Below the pieces are notes generated by a model. It saw only the letters and a program-made list of their open reading frames with translations. It searched no databases and had not been told where the DNA came from. The translations under genes were made by a program, and so were the position numbers. 64,000 bases of DNA from UBA10649 sp963755335 (GTDB lineage: Bacteria > Actinomycetota > Actinomycetes > S36-B12), in assembly GCA_963755335.1 (NCBI GenBank), contig CAVWJW010000008.1, forward strand, positions 1,116,001-1,180,000, written 5' to 3'. Each line of letters opens with the position of its first letter. Position 1 is the stretch's first letter. Of the stretch, positions 33,082 to 41,478 are shown one piece after another.

Positions 33082-33914
33082 TGGCCGTCTCCGCACGCGA
33101 TCCCCGCGAGCAGCTGCCCGAGGCTCCCGCGGGCCACGGTCGGCACGCCCGTGGGCAGTCCCCTCGCCCGTCGGGAGGCGGAACGGGACGCTGGCTGCGC
33201 GAGACGGCGATCATCGTCATCTCGGCGCTGGTGCTGTCTGCCCTCGTACGGGCCTTCCTCGTGCAGGCCTTCTACGTGCCGAGCGCATCCATGGAGGACA
33301 CCCTGCAGATCGGCGATCGGATCATCGCCTCGAAGATCACGAAGACCATGTCCGGGGTCTCGCGTGGTGAGGTCGTGGTGTTCAAGGATCCAGGAGGCTG
33401 GCTCGATGCGCCGCCGCCGCCCGCGGGCGGTGTGCGTGGCACCGTGCGTTCGGCACTGACGTTCATCGGGCTGCTGCCCAGCGACAGCGGGCAGGACCTC
33501 GTCAAGCGCGCCATCGGCATCTCCGGCGACCGGGTCGCCTGCTGTGACGTGCAGGGCCACATCGTGCTGAACGGCGTACCGCTCATCGAGGACTACATCA
33601 AGGGGCCGACCGACCAGGTGCAGTTCGACGTCGTCGTTCCTCAGAACAGCGTCTTCGTCATGGGCGACAACCGCGGGGACTCGCGCGACTCCCGGTATCA
33701 CCTCGATACCAACAACGGCGCGGTCCCGGACGACGATGTCGTCGGCAGGGTGTTCGTCGTGCTCTGGCCCCTGAGTCACCTGGCCTCCGTCCCGATCCCC
33801 GACGTCTTCGGCAACCCGGCGATCACCGACGGCCCGCTGGGTGTCGGCCCGACGCCGCCCGCCCAGATGAATGCACCAGGAGCTACGGGCTCCTCGGAAG
33901 GCACGTTGGAGTAG
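33081..33914 (+). CDS. lepB: Type I signal peptidase, second of a tandem pair
   Basis: The 277-residue protein has a Pro/Gly/Arg-rich cytoplasmic head of about 40 residues, one anchor (TAIIVISALVLSALVRAFLV), and the peptidase domain with Ser70 in YVPSASMEDTLQIGD, Lys142 in DLVKRAIGISGD and VFVMGDNRGDSRDSR. It shares the DRV(K/A)CCD cysteine pair with its neighbour, so the two are tandem duplicates. The longer proline-rich insert and tail (GVGPTPPAQMNAPGATG) suggest a different substrate range, which is inference. GTG 33081 overlaps the previous stop. Confidence 0.93.
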   Translation: MAVSARDPREQLPEAPAGHGRHARGQSPRPSGGGTGRWLRETAIIVISALVLSALVRAFLVQAFYVPSASMEDTLQIGDRIIASKITKTMSGVSRGEVVVFKDPGGWLDAPPPPAGGVRGTVRSALTFIGLLPSDSGQDLVKRAIGISGDRVACCDVQGHIVLNGVPLIEDYIKGPTDQVQFDVVVPQNSVFVMGDNRGDSRDSRYHLDTNNGAVPDDDVVGRVFVVLWPLSHLASVPIPDVFGNPAITDGPLGVGPTPPAQMNAPGATGSSEGTLE

Positions 33915-33917
33915 CGC

Positions 33918-34614
33918 GTGCCTGCGCGATCGACAGCCCCGACCCTGCGCTTCGAGCGCCAGATCCTGCACGACGGCCATCGGCTCCTGTGCTCGGTCGA
34001 CGAAGTGGGCCGGGGTGCGCTGAGCGGGCCCGTCAGCGTGGGCATGGTGGTCGTCGACGCGTCGCGTACGCAGCGCCCCCACCGGTGTGCGCGACAGCAA
34101 GCTGTTGACGGCCGAGAAGAGGGCCAGCCTCGTGCCGCGGATCCGGCGTTGGGCGCTCGACTTCGCCGTCGGTCATGCGACGCCCGCCGAGATCGACGAG
34201 TTCGGGATCATCGCCGCGCTGCGACTGGCCGGCCACCGGGCGCTGGCGAGCCTCGGGCACGCTCCGGACGTGATCCTGCTCGACGGCAGCCACGACTGGC
34301 TCACCCCGCCACAGCAGGTGTCGCTGTTCGATGAGCCGGTCTCGGCCGTGCCGATGGTGCCCGTCATCACGCGGATCAAGGCCGACCTCACCTGCGCGTC
34401 CGTGGCCGCAGCGAGTGTCCTGGCCAAGACCGAGCGCGATGCACTGATGATCGCCCTGTCCGTCGATCATCCGCACTACCGTTGGCACGAGAACAAGGGC
34501 TACGCGTCGCCCGAGCACCTCGAGGCGATCCGGCGTCGCGGCACGTGCGAGCAGCACCGACGCAGCTGGCGGCTGCCGGAGCTGGCGGAGGTCGGCATCG
34601 ACGAGGGGGACTGA
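33918..34614 (+). CDS. rnhB: Ribonuclease HII, one frame shift
   Basis: RNase HII removes ribonucleotides and RNA primers from DNA. The first frame gives CSVDEVGRGALSGPVSVGMV with the catalytic Asp28-Glu29. A one-base gain in the C run 34076-34080 moves the reading to the next frame, which continues RDSKLLTAEKR, DGSHDWL, KADLTCASVAAASVLAK and HYRWHENKGYASPEHLEAI. Corrected length is 231 residues. GTG 33918 is three bases after lepB. Confidence 0.92.
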
Positions 34615-34615
34615 C

Positions 34616-35524
34616 ATGGTCGGCACGCGTGACGAGCGGCTGGCGTCGTTCATCGAGCCGCTCCGGGTGCAGCCCGGCAGCAAGGTCGTGCTCGCGAAGG
34701 ACTTCGACCCCTCGTACAAGGCTGACTTCATCAAGAAGGAGGACGGCGTCGAGCTGCTCCAGCGCGGCGTCGAGCTGATGGCCGAGTACCAGGAGCGACT
34801 GGCTGCCCAGGACACCTACGGCGTTCTGCTGTGCCTGCAAGCACTCGACGCGGCCGGCAAGGACGGGACCATTCGTCACGTCATGAGCGGCGTCAACCCG
34901 CAGGGCGTCACTGTGCACAGTTTCAAGGCGCCGTCCGTCGAGGAGCTCGACCACGACTACCTGTGGCGGGCGTCCCGCGCCCTGCCGCGGCGCGGTGACA
35001 TCGCGATCTTCAATCGGTCGCACTACGAGGAGGTGCTCGTGGTGCGCGTGCACCCGGCGATCCTCGAGCATCAGCAGCTGCCCAAGGCGGCACGCGGTCG
35101 GGACGTGTGGAAGCGGCGCTATCGCGAGATCAACGACTGGGAGCGGTACCTGGTCGACAACGGCTTCGTCGTCGTGAAGATCTTCCTCAATCTCTCGAAG
35201 GACGAGCAGCGGCGGCGGTTCCTCGCACGGCTCGATGTACCCGCCAAGAACTGGAAGTTCTCCGCGGCGGATGCCAGGGAGCGCACCTACTGGGACGACT
35301 ACCAGAAGGCGTACTCGGAGATGCTGTCGAACACCAGCACCGAGTGGGCGCCGTGGTACGTCGTGCCGGCGGACCGCAAGTGGTTCGCACGCATCTGCGT
35401 CTCGGCGATCATGGCCCACACCCTGATCTCCCTCGATCCGAAGTACCCGGTGCTCGACGCGGCCGCGACGGCCGAGCTCGCGAAGGTGCGCGACGAACTG
35501 CTCGCCGAGGGACCCCCCGCGTAG
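34616..35524 (+). CDS. ppk2: Polyphosphate kinase 2 family protein
   Basis: PPK2 enzymes phosphorylate nucleotides from inorganic polyphosphate. The 302-residue single-domain protein shows Walker A CLQALDAAGKDGTIRHVM (Gly81-Lys82), Walker B GDIAIFNRSHYEEVLVVRVH and the lid arginines in KDEQRRRFLARLDVPAKNWK. One-domain proteins of this length often belong to the class that can use AMP and ADP, but substrate class cannot be settled here. ATG 34618 or the TTG-like frame start at 34616 give nearly the same protein; it begins two bases after rnhB. Confidence 0.9.
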   Translation: MVGTRDERLASFIEPLRVQPGSKVVLAKDFDPSYKADFIKKEDGVELLQRGVELMAEYQERLAAQDTYGVLLCLQALDAAGKDGTIRHVMSGVNPQGVTVHSFKAPSVEELDHDYLWRASRALPRRGDIAIFNRSHYEEVLVVRVHPAILEHQQLPKAARGRDVWKRRYREINDWERYLVDNGFVVVKIFLNLSKDEQRRRFLARLDVPAKNWKFSAADARERTYWDDYQKAYSEMLSNTSTEWAPWYVVPADRKWFARICVSAIMAHTLISLDPKYPVLDAAATAELAKVRDELLAEGPPA

Positions 35525-35652
35525 AAGCGACGCGCCATGCGACGCCGTGGCGTCCACAACCGGGCTCGTGGCGTGGCAGTTGTCCACAGACGAAGGCCGT
35601 GGCTGCTCGATGATGGCCCATCGCGGCAGGCTCGCCCCCGGGGGTGAGGCCC
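35525..35652. promoter_or_regulatory. Gap with DnaA-box-like sites between ppk2 and the YraN gene
   Basis: The 128-base gap contains a perfect TTGTCCACA at 35580-35588 and a 7-of-9 match (GCGTCCACA) at 35550-35558, 30 bases apart in the same direction. TTGTCCACA is the actinobacterial DnaA box. No gene is seen in the gap. Confidence 0.45.
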
Positions 35653-36009
35653 ATGCGAGCCAAGGATGCGCTCGGCAAGTACGGCGAGGACGTGGCCGCT
35701 CGATACCTGCAGTCCCAGGGACTGATCGTGCTCGACCGCAACTGGCGGTGCTCGATCGGCGAGCTCGACATCATCGCGCGCGACGGCGGCTGCCTGGTGG
35801 TGTGCGAGGTGAAGACCCGCCGAAGTGACGACTACGGCGGTCCCTTCCAGGCGGTCGGCCCGCGGAAGGTGCGTCGCATGCGCCAGCTCGTCATCCGGTG
35901 GCTCGACGAGCAGCAGGTGCACGTGCCAGAGATCCGCTTCGACGTGATCGGCATCATCCAGCCGCTGACCGGGGCGCCGACCCTTCAGCATCTGCGCGGA
36001 GTGGAGTAG
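35653..36009 (+). CDS. YraN/UPF0102 family endonuclease-like protein
   Basis: The 118-residue protein has the restriction-endonuclease-like fold of UPF0102: GKYGEDVAARYLQSQGLIVL, the IGELDIIARDGGCLVVCEVK core with the Glu/Asp/Glu-x-Lys catalytic pattern, and RRMRQLVIRWL. These proteins resemble Holliday-junction resolvases; a biochemical role is not established. ATG 35653 is preferred to GTG 35644 because a GGTGAGG sequence lies upstream. It is followed by comM and dprA, the usual DNA-uptake/recombination neighbours. Confidence 0.88.
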   Translation: MRAKDALGKYGEDVAARYLQSQGLIVLDRNWRCSIGELDIIARDGGCLVVCEVKTRRSDDYGGPFQAVGPRKVRRMRQLVIRWLDEQQVHVPEIRFDVIGIIQPLTGAPTLQHLRGVE

Positions 36010-36011
36010 CG

Positions 36012-37537
36012 GTGGCGCTCGCCCAGGTCACCGGGGCAGTGATCTCCGGGGTGCGCGGCGCGGTGGTGCGGGTCGAGGTCGAGGTCTCGACCGGACTCCC
36101 GAGCGTCGGGGTCGTGGGGCTGCCCGATGCCTCGGTCAACGAGTCACGATGGCGGGCCCGGTCCGCGATCGCGGCGGTGGGTGCCAGCTGGCCGAACAAG
36201 CGCGTGACTATCAACCTCTCGCCTGCCGAGGTGCGCAAGCTGGGCGCCGGACTCGACCTGCCGATTGCCATCGGCGTCCTGATGGCCAGCGAGCAGTTGC
36301 CGGGCGTTGACGTGAGCCAGACCGCCTTCATCGGTGAGCTCGGACTCGACGGCAGGCTGCATCGCACCGGTGGAGCGCTGGCCGGCGCGCTCGCTGCCCG
36401 GACTGCCGGCATAGGGCGCATCATCGTGCCGCGCGACGGGGCGCACGACGTGTCGCGGGTGAGCGGGCTCGGGGTCTACCTCGCCCGCGACCTGGCCCAG
36501 GTGCTCGAGATCCTCGCCGGTCGCGATCCCGGTGAGGAGCCCCCGGCAGACGAGTCCCCGGGCGATGACCGCGCACGCCGACCTCGGGGACGTGCGCGGC
36601 CATGAGCAGGCGCGCTTCGCCCTGGAGGTCGCCGCCGCCGGGGGTCACCACCTCGCCATGGTCGGCCCGCCGGGCGTGGGGAAGACCCTGCTCGCAGAAC
36701 GACTTCCGGGGATACTGCCCGATCTCAGCGAGGACGATGCGGTCGACGTCGCGGCGATCGCCGCCGTGGCCGGGGCGCCGCGACCAGGTCCGTCCTTCCT
36801 GCGACCGCCCTTCCAGGCTCCGCACCACTCCGCGTCGCCCGCCGCACTGCTCGGCGCGGTGCACGGCGCGCGTGTCGCTCCCGGGGCCGTGACACTCGCT
36901 CACCGCGGCGTCCTGTTCCTCGACGAGGCTCCTGAGTTCAACCGCCCCGCGTTGGAGGGGATGCGCCAGCCGCTGGAGGCCGGCGTGATCCGCCTGGCCC
37001 GCAGCGGATGGAGCGGCCTGCTACCGGCCGCCTTCCAGCTGGTGGTGGCGGCCAATCCGTGTCCGTGTGGCCTGCGGATGGGCGCCGGGCAGGAGTGCTC
37101 GTGTCCGCCTGTGGCCCTGCGCCGGTACGCCGCACGGCTCTCTGGGCCACTGCTCGACCGCATCGACATCAGGCTGGCAATGTCCCGGCCGACCCCCCGC
37201 GAGCTCGCGACGGACGAGCCCGCCGAGGCCAGCAGCGCGGTCCTTGCTCGCGTGATTCGCGCCCGCGACCTCAGCCGCGATCGACTCTCCGCGACCCCGT
37301 GGTCGACCAACGGGGCCGTCCCTGCCGCCGAGCTGCGGCGACGTTGGCCGCTCGCACGGTCCCGCCGCCGACCTCCTGAGGGAGGCCGAGCGCCGGGCCG
37401 CCAACCTTCGCGGCCCCGACCGGGTGCTGCGAATGTCGTGGACCATCGCCGACCTCGCGGGTCGCGCGCAGCCCAGTCGTGACGACGTCGCTCGGGCCCT
37501 CACCTTGCGCGGTGCCGCTCTGGCGTGGGCGTCATGA
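36012..37537 (+). CDS. comM: YifB/ComM family Mg-chelatase-like AAA ATPase, two frame shifts
   Basis: ComM-type helicases promote branch migration during recombination of incoming DNA. The first frame (GTG 36012) gives the N-terminal domain VEVSTGLPSVGVVGLPDASV and FIGELGLDGRLHRTGG. A one-base gain near 36563 leads to the AAA module: VGPPGVGKTLLAERLPGILP, PFQAPHHSASPAAL, HRGVLFLDEAPEF and CPCGLRMGAGQECSC. A second gain near 37355 leads to RVLRMSWTIADLAGRAQPSR and TGA 37535-37537. Corrected length is 507 residues, typical. It overlaps dprA by four bases. Confidence 0.9.
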
Positions 37538-38677
37538 CCGCGACGGCAGGGGACCTCGCGGATCGCCACGCGCTGCTGCTGCTCGCCCACATGGTCGAGC
37601 CCGGTGACCGTCAGGTGGGCCGGTTGGTCCGCAGGTGGGGACCGGTCGAAGCCGTGCGCACGGTGGTTGACGGGTCGAGCGGCCTTCGCCAGCAGGAGTC
37701 CCTCGCCGCTCGGCTGACCGGTGTCGAGCCTCGCGAGGTTGAGGCACGGGCGACCGCCTGCGGTGCGCGCGTGGTCACCCGCGTCGACCGGGAGTGGCCT
37801 TCGCAGCTCGACGACCTCGACGATGCGGCCCCCTACGCCCTATGGGTGGCCGGTGCCGGTGACCTTCGGCTCGCCGCACTGCGCAGCGTGGCCATCGTGG
37901 GTGCCCGCGCCTGCTCGATGTACGGCGAGGAGGTGGCGCGATCCTGGTCGGCCGAGTCTGGCGGCTGAGGGTTGGACGGTCGTGTCTGGCGCGGCGTTCG
38001 GGATAGACGCGGCCGCCCACCGTGGCGCCCTCGCGGCGGGTGGTGTCACCGCCTGCATCCTCGCCGGCGGCGTCGACGTTCCCTACCCTCGGGCGCACGA
38101 CGCCCTGATCGCACGCATCGCGGACGAGGGCCTTGTCATCAGTGAGTCACCGCCGGGGGAGGCGGTGCGGCGCCAGAGGTTCCTGTCGCGCAACCGGTTG
38201 ATCTCTGCCCTGACGAGGGCCACCGTGGTCGTCGAGGCGGCGGAACGGTCGGGCACGATGGCGACGGCCCAGGCGGCGGTCGCGATGAACCGACCCTTGC
38301 TGGCCGTGCCCGGACCGGTCACGTCCCCGGTGTCGACCGGCTGCCACCGCATGGTGCGCGACGGTGAAGCCGTGCTGGCCGCATCCATCGACGACGTCCT
38401 CGGGCTGCTGGACCTTGGTCGCGATGCGGGTGCGCCAGCGAAGCACGGCGACGAGCGTGATGCCCTGTCGGCGCACGAGCGATGCGTGCTCGATGCGATG
38501 CCGGGGCGAGGAGCCGTCACGACGGAGCGACTGGCGGTCGCGTCGGGCTTCGCGGTGCTCGAACTGCTCGGGTCGCTGGGCGGTCTGGAGGCGACGGGCT
38601 GGGTTCACCAGGATGCCCAGGGCTGGCGACTGGCCTCGAGGTCCGGCACGCGGACGACACGAAATGGGCGTGCCTGA
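37534..38677 (+). CDS. dprA: DNA-processing protein DprA, one frame shift
   Basis: DprA loads RecA onto single-stranded DNA taken up by the cell. After ATG 37534 the first frame gives an N-terminal SAM-like domain and LRSVAIVGARACSMYG. A one-base gain near 37960 moves the frame; it continues LAAEGWTVVSGAAFGIDAAA, CILAGGVDVPYPRAH, ISESPPGE and RFLSRNRLISALTRATVVVE, the Rossmann core. A C-terminal winged-helix (DALSAHERCVLDAMPGRGAV) follows. Corrected length is 380 residues. Confidence 0.92.
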
Positions 38678-38712
38678 CGGCCCGGTCGGCGAGCCCCTGC
38701 GACCATGGCGGA

Positions 38713-39675
38713 ATGAGCGAGGCGACCGAGCGCGGGTCCGGGGTGCTGCCACCGGATCTCGCATCGGCCCGCGAGGGCTTCATCACGTACGTGCGTGACG
38801 AGCGCGGCCGAAGCCCGCACACGGTCCGCGCATACGCGGGCGACATCGGAGATCTCCTCGAGTTCGTGGCCAGCCGAGGGGTCACCAGTCCCGCGGCGGT
38901 CACTCTGGGCGACCTGCGATCGTGGCTGGCCCTGCACAGCGCGCATGGCCGGTCCCGCGCGACGATCGCCCGGCGTGCCGCATCCGCTCGCAGCTTCACC
39001 GCGTGGTGCGCTCGACGGGGCCTCACTGACAGCGACGCGGGGGAGCGACTGGCGAGCCCCCGAGTGGCGCGCACCATTCCTGTGGTGCTCGACCCGCTCG
39101 AGGCCAGCCTGATGATGGACCGGGCGGCGGACTGCGCTGGCGACGGCGACCCGGTCGCCGTGCGGGATCGGGCGATCGTCGAGCTGCTCTACGCCACGGG
39201 GGTGCGTGTCGCCGAGCTCTGCGCCGCCGACCTCGACGACCTGGATCGACGTGCCCACACGATCCGGGTGCTCGGCAAGGGCGGCAAGGAGCGCACCGTG
39301 CCCTTCGGCAACCCTGCGGACCGGGCGCTGGCCGCCTGGCTCGTCGTGAGGGTGGCGCTGGCCACCCGCCACGGTGCCGACGCGCCGTTGTTCGTGGGCG
39401 CCCGCGGCGGCCGCATCGACCAGAGGGCGGTGCGCCGGATCGTGCACCGGCTGTCGGCCGACTCGGGTGGTCCGAGCATCGCGCCGCACGCCCTTCGCCA
39501 TACGGCGGCGACCCACGTGCTCGAGGGCGGCGCCGACCTGCGGACCGTCCAGGAACTGCTGGGGCACTCGTCGTTGGCGACCACCCAGCGGTACACGCAC
39601 GTGTCCGTCGAACGGCTGCGCTCGACGTTCGCCCAGGCGCACCCCCGAGCCGGCCGGGGCACTGATACGGACTGA
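38713..39675 (+). CDS. xerC: Tyrosine recombinase XerC
   Basis: XerC with XerD resolves chromosome dimers at dif. The 320-residue protein has an N-terminal SAM-like core-binding domain (FITYVRDERGRSPHTVRAYA) and a catalytic domain with Arg in LYATGVRVAEL, the beta hairpin VLGKGGKERTVPFG, HALRHTAATHVLEGG and LLGHSSLATTQRYTHVS carrying the nucleophilic Tyr. The location between dprA and rpsB is the standard actinobacterial place of xerC, so it is a housekeeping gene and not a phage integrase. ATG 38713 is used. Confidence 0.93.
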   Translation: MSEATERGSGVLPPDLASAREGFITYVRDERGRSPHTVRAYAGDIGDLLEFVASRGVTSPAAVTLGDLRSWLALHSAHGRSRATIARRAASARSFTAWCARRGLTDSDAGERLASPRVARTIPVVLDPLEASLMMDRAADCAGDGDPVAVRDRAIVELLYATGVRVAELCAADLDDLDRRAHTIRVLGKGGKERTVPFGNPADRALAAWLVVRVALATRHGADAPLFVGARGGRIDQRAVRRIVHRLSADSGGPSIAPHALRHTAATHVLEGGADLRTVQELLGHSSLATTQRYTHVSVERLRSTFAQAHPRAGRGTDTD

Positions 39676-39680
39676 TCGCG

Positions 39681-40175
39681 TCAGGGGAGTGGCTTCAGGA
39701 CGGCCGGCCGCCGCTCGACGAGGGTCCGGGGATCCAGGTACGTGGCGTCCGTGCGCAGGCCGATGTGCAGGCAGCCGATCGCCCCACCGCAGTGGCCGCC
39801 GAGGTCGGCAACGGTCCCGATCACCTCGCCGACATCGACCGCCTGACCCACGTGGACTTCGGCCGTCACCGGCTCGTACGTCGACCGAAGGGACCCATGC
39901 CCCGAATAACGGACGCTGACGACCGGAACACCGCCGACCGCGCCGACGAAGCTCACGGTGCCCGCGGCCATCGACCGGACCTCCTGGGCGGTGGTGGCGA
40001 CGAGGTCGATGCCGCGATGACCGGCGCCCCAGCGGACCGAGGGGGGTGCGAACTCGCGCACGACGTCGGGCGGGGTGACCGGCCAGACGCCGTTCCCGGC
40101 AGAGGGGGCAGCGGCGAGCAGTCCAGTGGCGAGGACGAGCGCAAGGGCGAGGGGCACGACCCCACCGTGGCCCAC
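39681..40175 (-). CDS. Exported M23 (LytM) family peptidase-like protein
   Basis: The protein has a signal peptide (VVPLALALVLATGLLAAAPS followed by AG) and a LytM domain with WGAGHRGIDLVA, which supplies the zinc-binding His and Asp, GTVSFVGAVGGVPVVSV and GCLHIGLRTDATYLDP. The usual HxH motif is C-L-H here: the zinc His is present but the catalytic His is Cys. Proteins in this place next to rpsB often have that change, so it may bind rather than cut peptidoglycan. GTG 40175 is taken as start; a start further upstream with more basic residues is possible. Confidence 0.8.
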   Translation of the reverse strand: MGHGGVVPLALALVLATGLLAAAPSAGNGVWPVTPPDVVREFAPPSVRWGAGHRGIDLVATTAQEVRSMAAGTVSFVGAVGGVPVVSVRYSGHGSLRSTYEPVTAEVHVGQAVDVGEVIGTVADLGGHCGGAIGCLHIGLRTDATYLDPRTLVERRPAVLKPLP

Positions 40176-40471
40176 GTCTGTGGCCACCGGTGCCGGGGAG
40201 CCCGACCTGAGGGGTCGTGCCCGTGCGGCGCTGCCCTGTGGACAGAGCACGGACCCGCAACCCGTAGGATGGGGGCACCCGAGCGGCCTCACGGCTGCGA
40301 GGGAATTCGCATGACCCGGCACCGCAGACCCGATCTGCGGCCGTGTGCTGGTCGGTCCCGCTCCGGCGGGAGTTCGGCATCCGGGGGTCGACAGGGGCAT
40401 CGGACACCCGTCCGAAGCCGTCAACCGACTGCGTCGGCTCCTCGGAGCCTGCGCGAAAGAGGAGTGCATCC
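40176..40471 (+). promoter_or_regulatory. rpsB promoter and structured leader
   Basis: The 296-base divergent gap contains TAGGAT at 40265-40270, a good -10 element for rpsB, which leaves a leader of about 195 bases. The leader can fold into hairpins: CCGCAGA-CCCGA-TCTGCGG (40322-40340), CCCGC-TCCG-GCGGG near 40358, and GGCTCC-TC-GGAGCC near 40437. Long rpsB leaders are often sites of S2 autoregulation; that role here is inference. A DnaA-like box (TGTGGACAG, 40237-40245) lies just upstream. No gene was found. Confidence 0.5.
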
Positions 40472-41383
40472 ATGGCCGTTGTGACCATGCGCCAGTTGCT
40501 CGAAAGCGGTGTCCACTTCGGGCATCAGACCCGCCGCTGGAACCCGAAGATGAAGCGATTCATCTTCACCGAGCGCAATGGCATCTACATCATCGATCTC
40601 CAGCAGTCGCTGTCGTTCATCGACCGGGCCTACGAGTTCGTCAAGGAGACCGTCGCCCACGGTGGCACGGTCATGTTCATCGGCACCAAGAAGCAGGGCC
40701 AGGAGGCCATCGCCGAGCAGGCGACGCGCGTCGGCATGCCCTACGTCAACCAGCGCTGGCTCGGTGGAATGCTCACCAACTTCCAGACCGTCCACAAGAG
40801 GATCCAGCGCCTGAAGGAGCTCGAGCTCATCGACTACGACGATGTGGCCGGCTCAGGTCTGACCAAGAAGGAGCTCCTCGTCCTTCGCCGCGAGAAGGAC
40901 AAGCTGGTCAAGACCCTCGGTGGCATCCGTGAGATGACCAAGGTTCCCAGCGCCGTCTGGATCGTCGACACCAAGAAGGAGCACATCGCCGTCGGCGAGG
41001 CTCGCAAGCTGCACATCCCCGTCATCGCCGTGCTCGACACCAACTGCGATCCCGACGAGGTCGACTTCCCGATCCCGGGCAACGACGACGCGATCCGCTC
41101 CGTCGCCCTGCTCACCCGCGTCATCGCTGACGCCGTCGCCGACGGCCTCATGGCCCGCGCCGGCGGTGCGGTCGCCGACAGCCCCGCTGCGGAGGAGCCG
41201 CTGGCCGACTGGGAGCGCGAGCTGCTTGCCGGCTCCGAGGCCCGTCGTCGAGGTCGTGGAGGTCGTCGAGGCCGGTCGGTGCGAGCCGGTCGTCGAGGCC
41301 GCGTCGAGAGTCGTCGAGGCCGGCCGCGTGCCGAGCCGGTTGCCGAGGCCGTCGTCGAGACGGTCGTCGAACCGACCGAGTAG
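40472..41383 (+). CDS. rpsB: 30S ribosomal protein S2, tail probably out of frame
   Basis: Residues 1-255 are a normal S2: AVVTMRQLLESGVHFGHQTR, GTKKQGQEAIAEQATRVGMP, YVNQRWLGGMLTNF and PVIAVLDTNCDPDEVDFPIP. From about 41237 the frame in use encodes an arginine-rich stretch (RRRGRGGRRGRSVRAGRRGR), whereas the next frame encodes an acidic VVEVVEVVEA stretch; the acidic style returns in the original frame at the end (VAEAVVETVVEPTE). Two or more compensating indels in the tail are likely. ATG 40472 follows GAGGAG. The stop TAG is followed by an intergenic hairpin before tsf. Confidence 0.95.
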   Translation: MAVVTMRQLLESGVHFGHQTRRWNPKMKRFIFTERNGIYIIDLQQSLSFIDRAYEFVKETVAHGGTVMFIGTKKQGQEAIAEQATRVGMPYVNQRWLGGMLTNFQTVHKRIQRLKELELIDYDDVAGSGLTKKELLVLRREKDKLVKTLGGIREMTKVPSAVWIVDTKKEHIAVGEARKLHIPVIAVLDTNCDPDEVDFPIPGNDDAIRSVALLTRVIADAVADGLMARAGGAVADSPAAEEPLADWERELLAGSEARRRGRGGRRGRSVRAGRRGRVESRRGRPRAEPVAEAVVETVVEPTE

Positions 41384-41393
41384 TCCGACTGTC

Positions 41394-41425
41394 GCGTTCG
41401 GGGGTGCAGTACTGCCCCCGAACGC
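41394..41425 (+). terminator. Hairpin between rpsB and tsf (terminator or attenuator)
   Basis: GCGTTCGGGGG (41394-41404) pairs perfectly with 41415-41425 around the ten-base loop TGCAGTACTG. It begins ten bases after the rpsB stop. There is no T run, so it may reduce rather than stop read-through into tsf, as expected when S2 and EF-Ts are needed in different amounts. Confidence 0.65.
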
Positions 41426-41478
41426 TGTCGGTCGCCTGCACTATCTGAACCGCCCTACCTGGAGGACAACGAATCACC

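Noticed and set aside
34388..35587. 400-codon minus-strand open frame over ppk2 and the end of rnhB
   Set aside because: It is the antisense of conserved PPK2 sequence and has no recognisable domain or ribosome-binding site.
36565..37537. Second half of comM as a separate gene starting at ATG 36565
   Set aside because: ComM family proteins are single chains of about 507 residues, and a one-base correction joins the two frames exactly to that length.
38713..39675. Phage integrase or attachment site at the tyrosine recombinase gene
   Set aside because: The order dprA-xerC-M23-rpsB is the conserved housekeeping arrangement; there are no phage genes, tRNA or direct repeats nearby.
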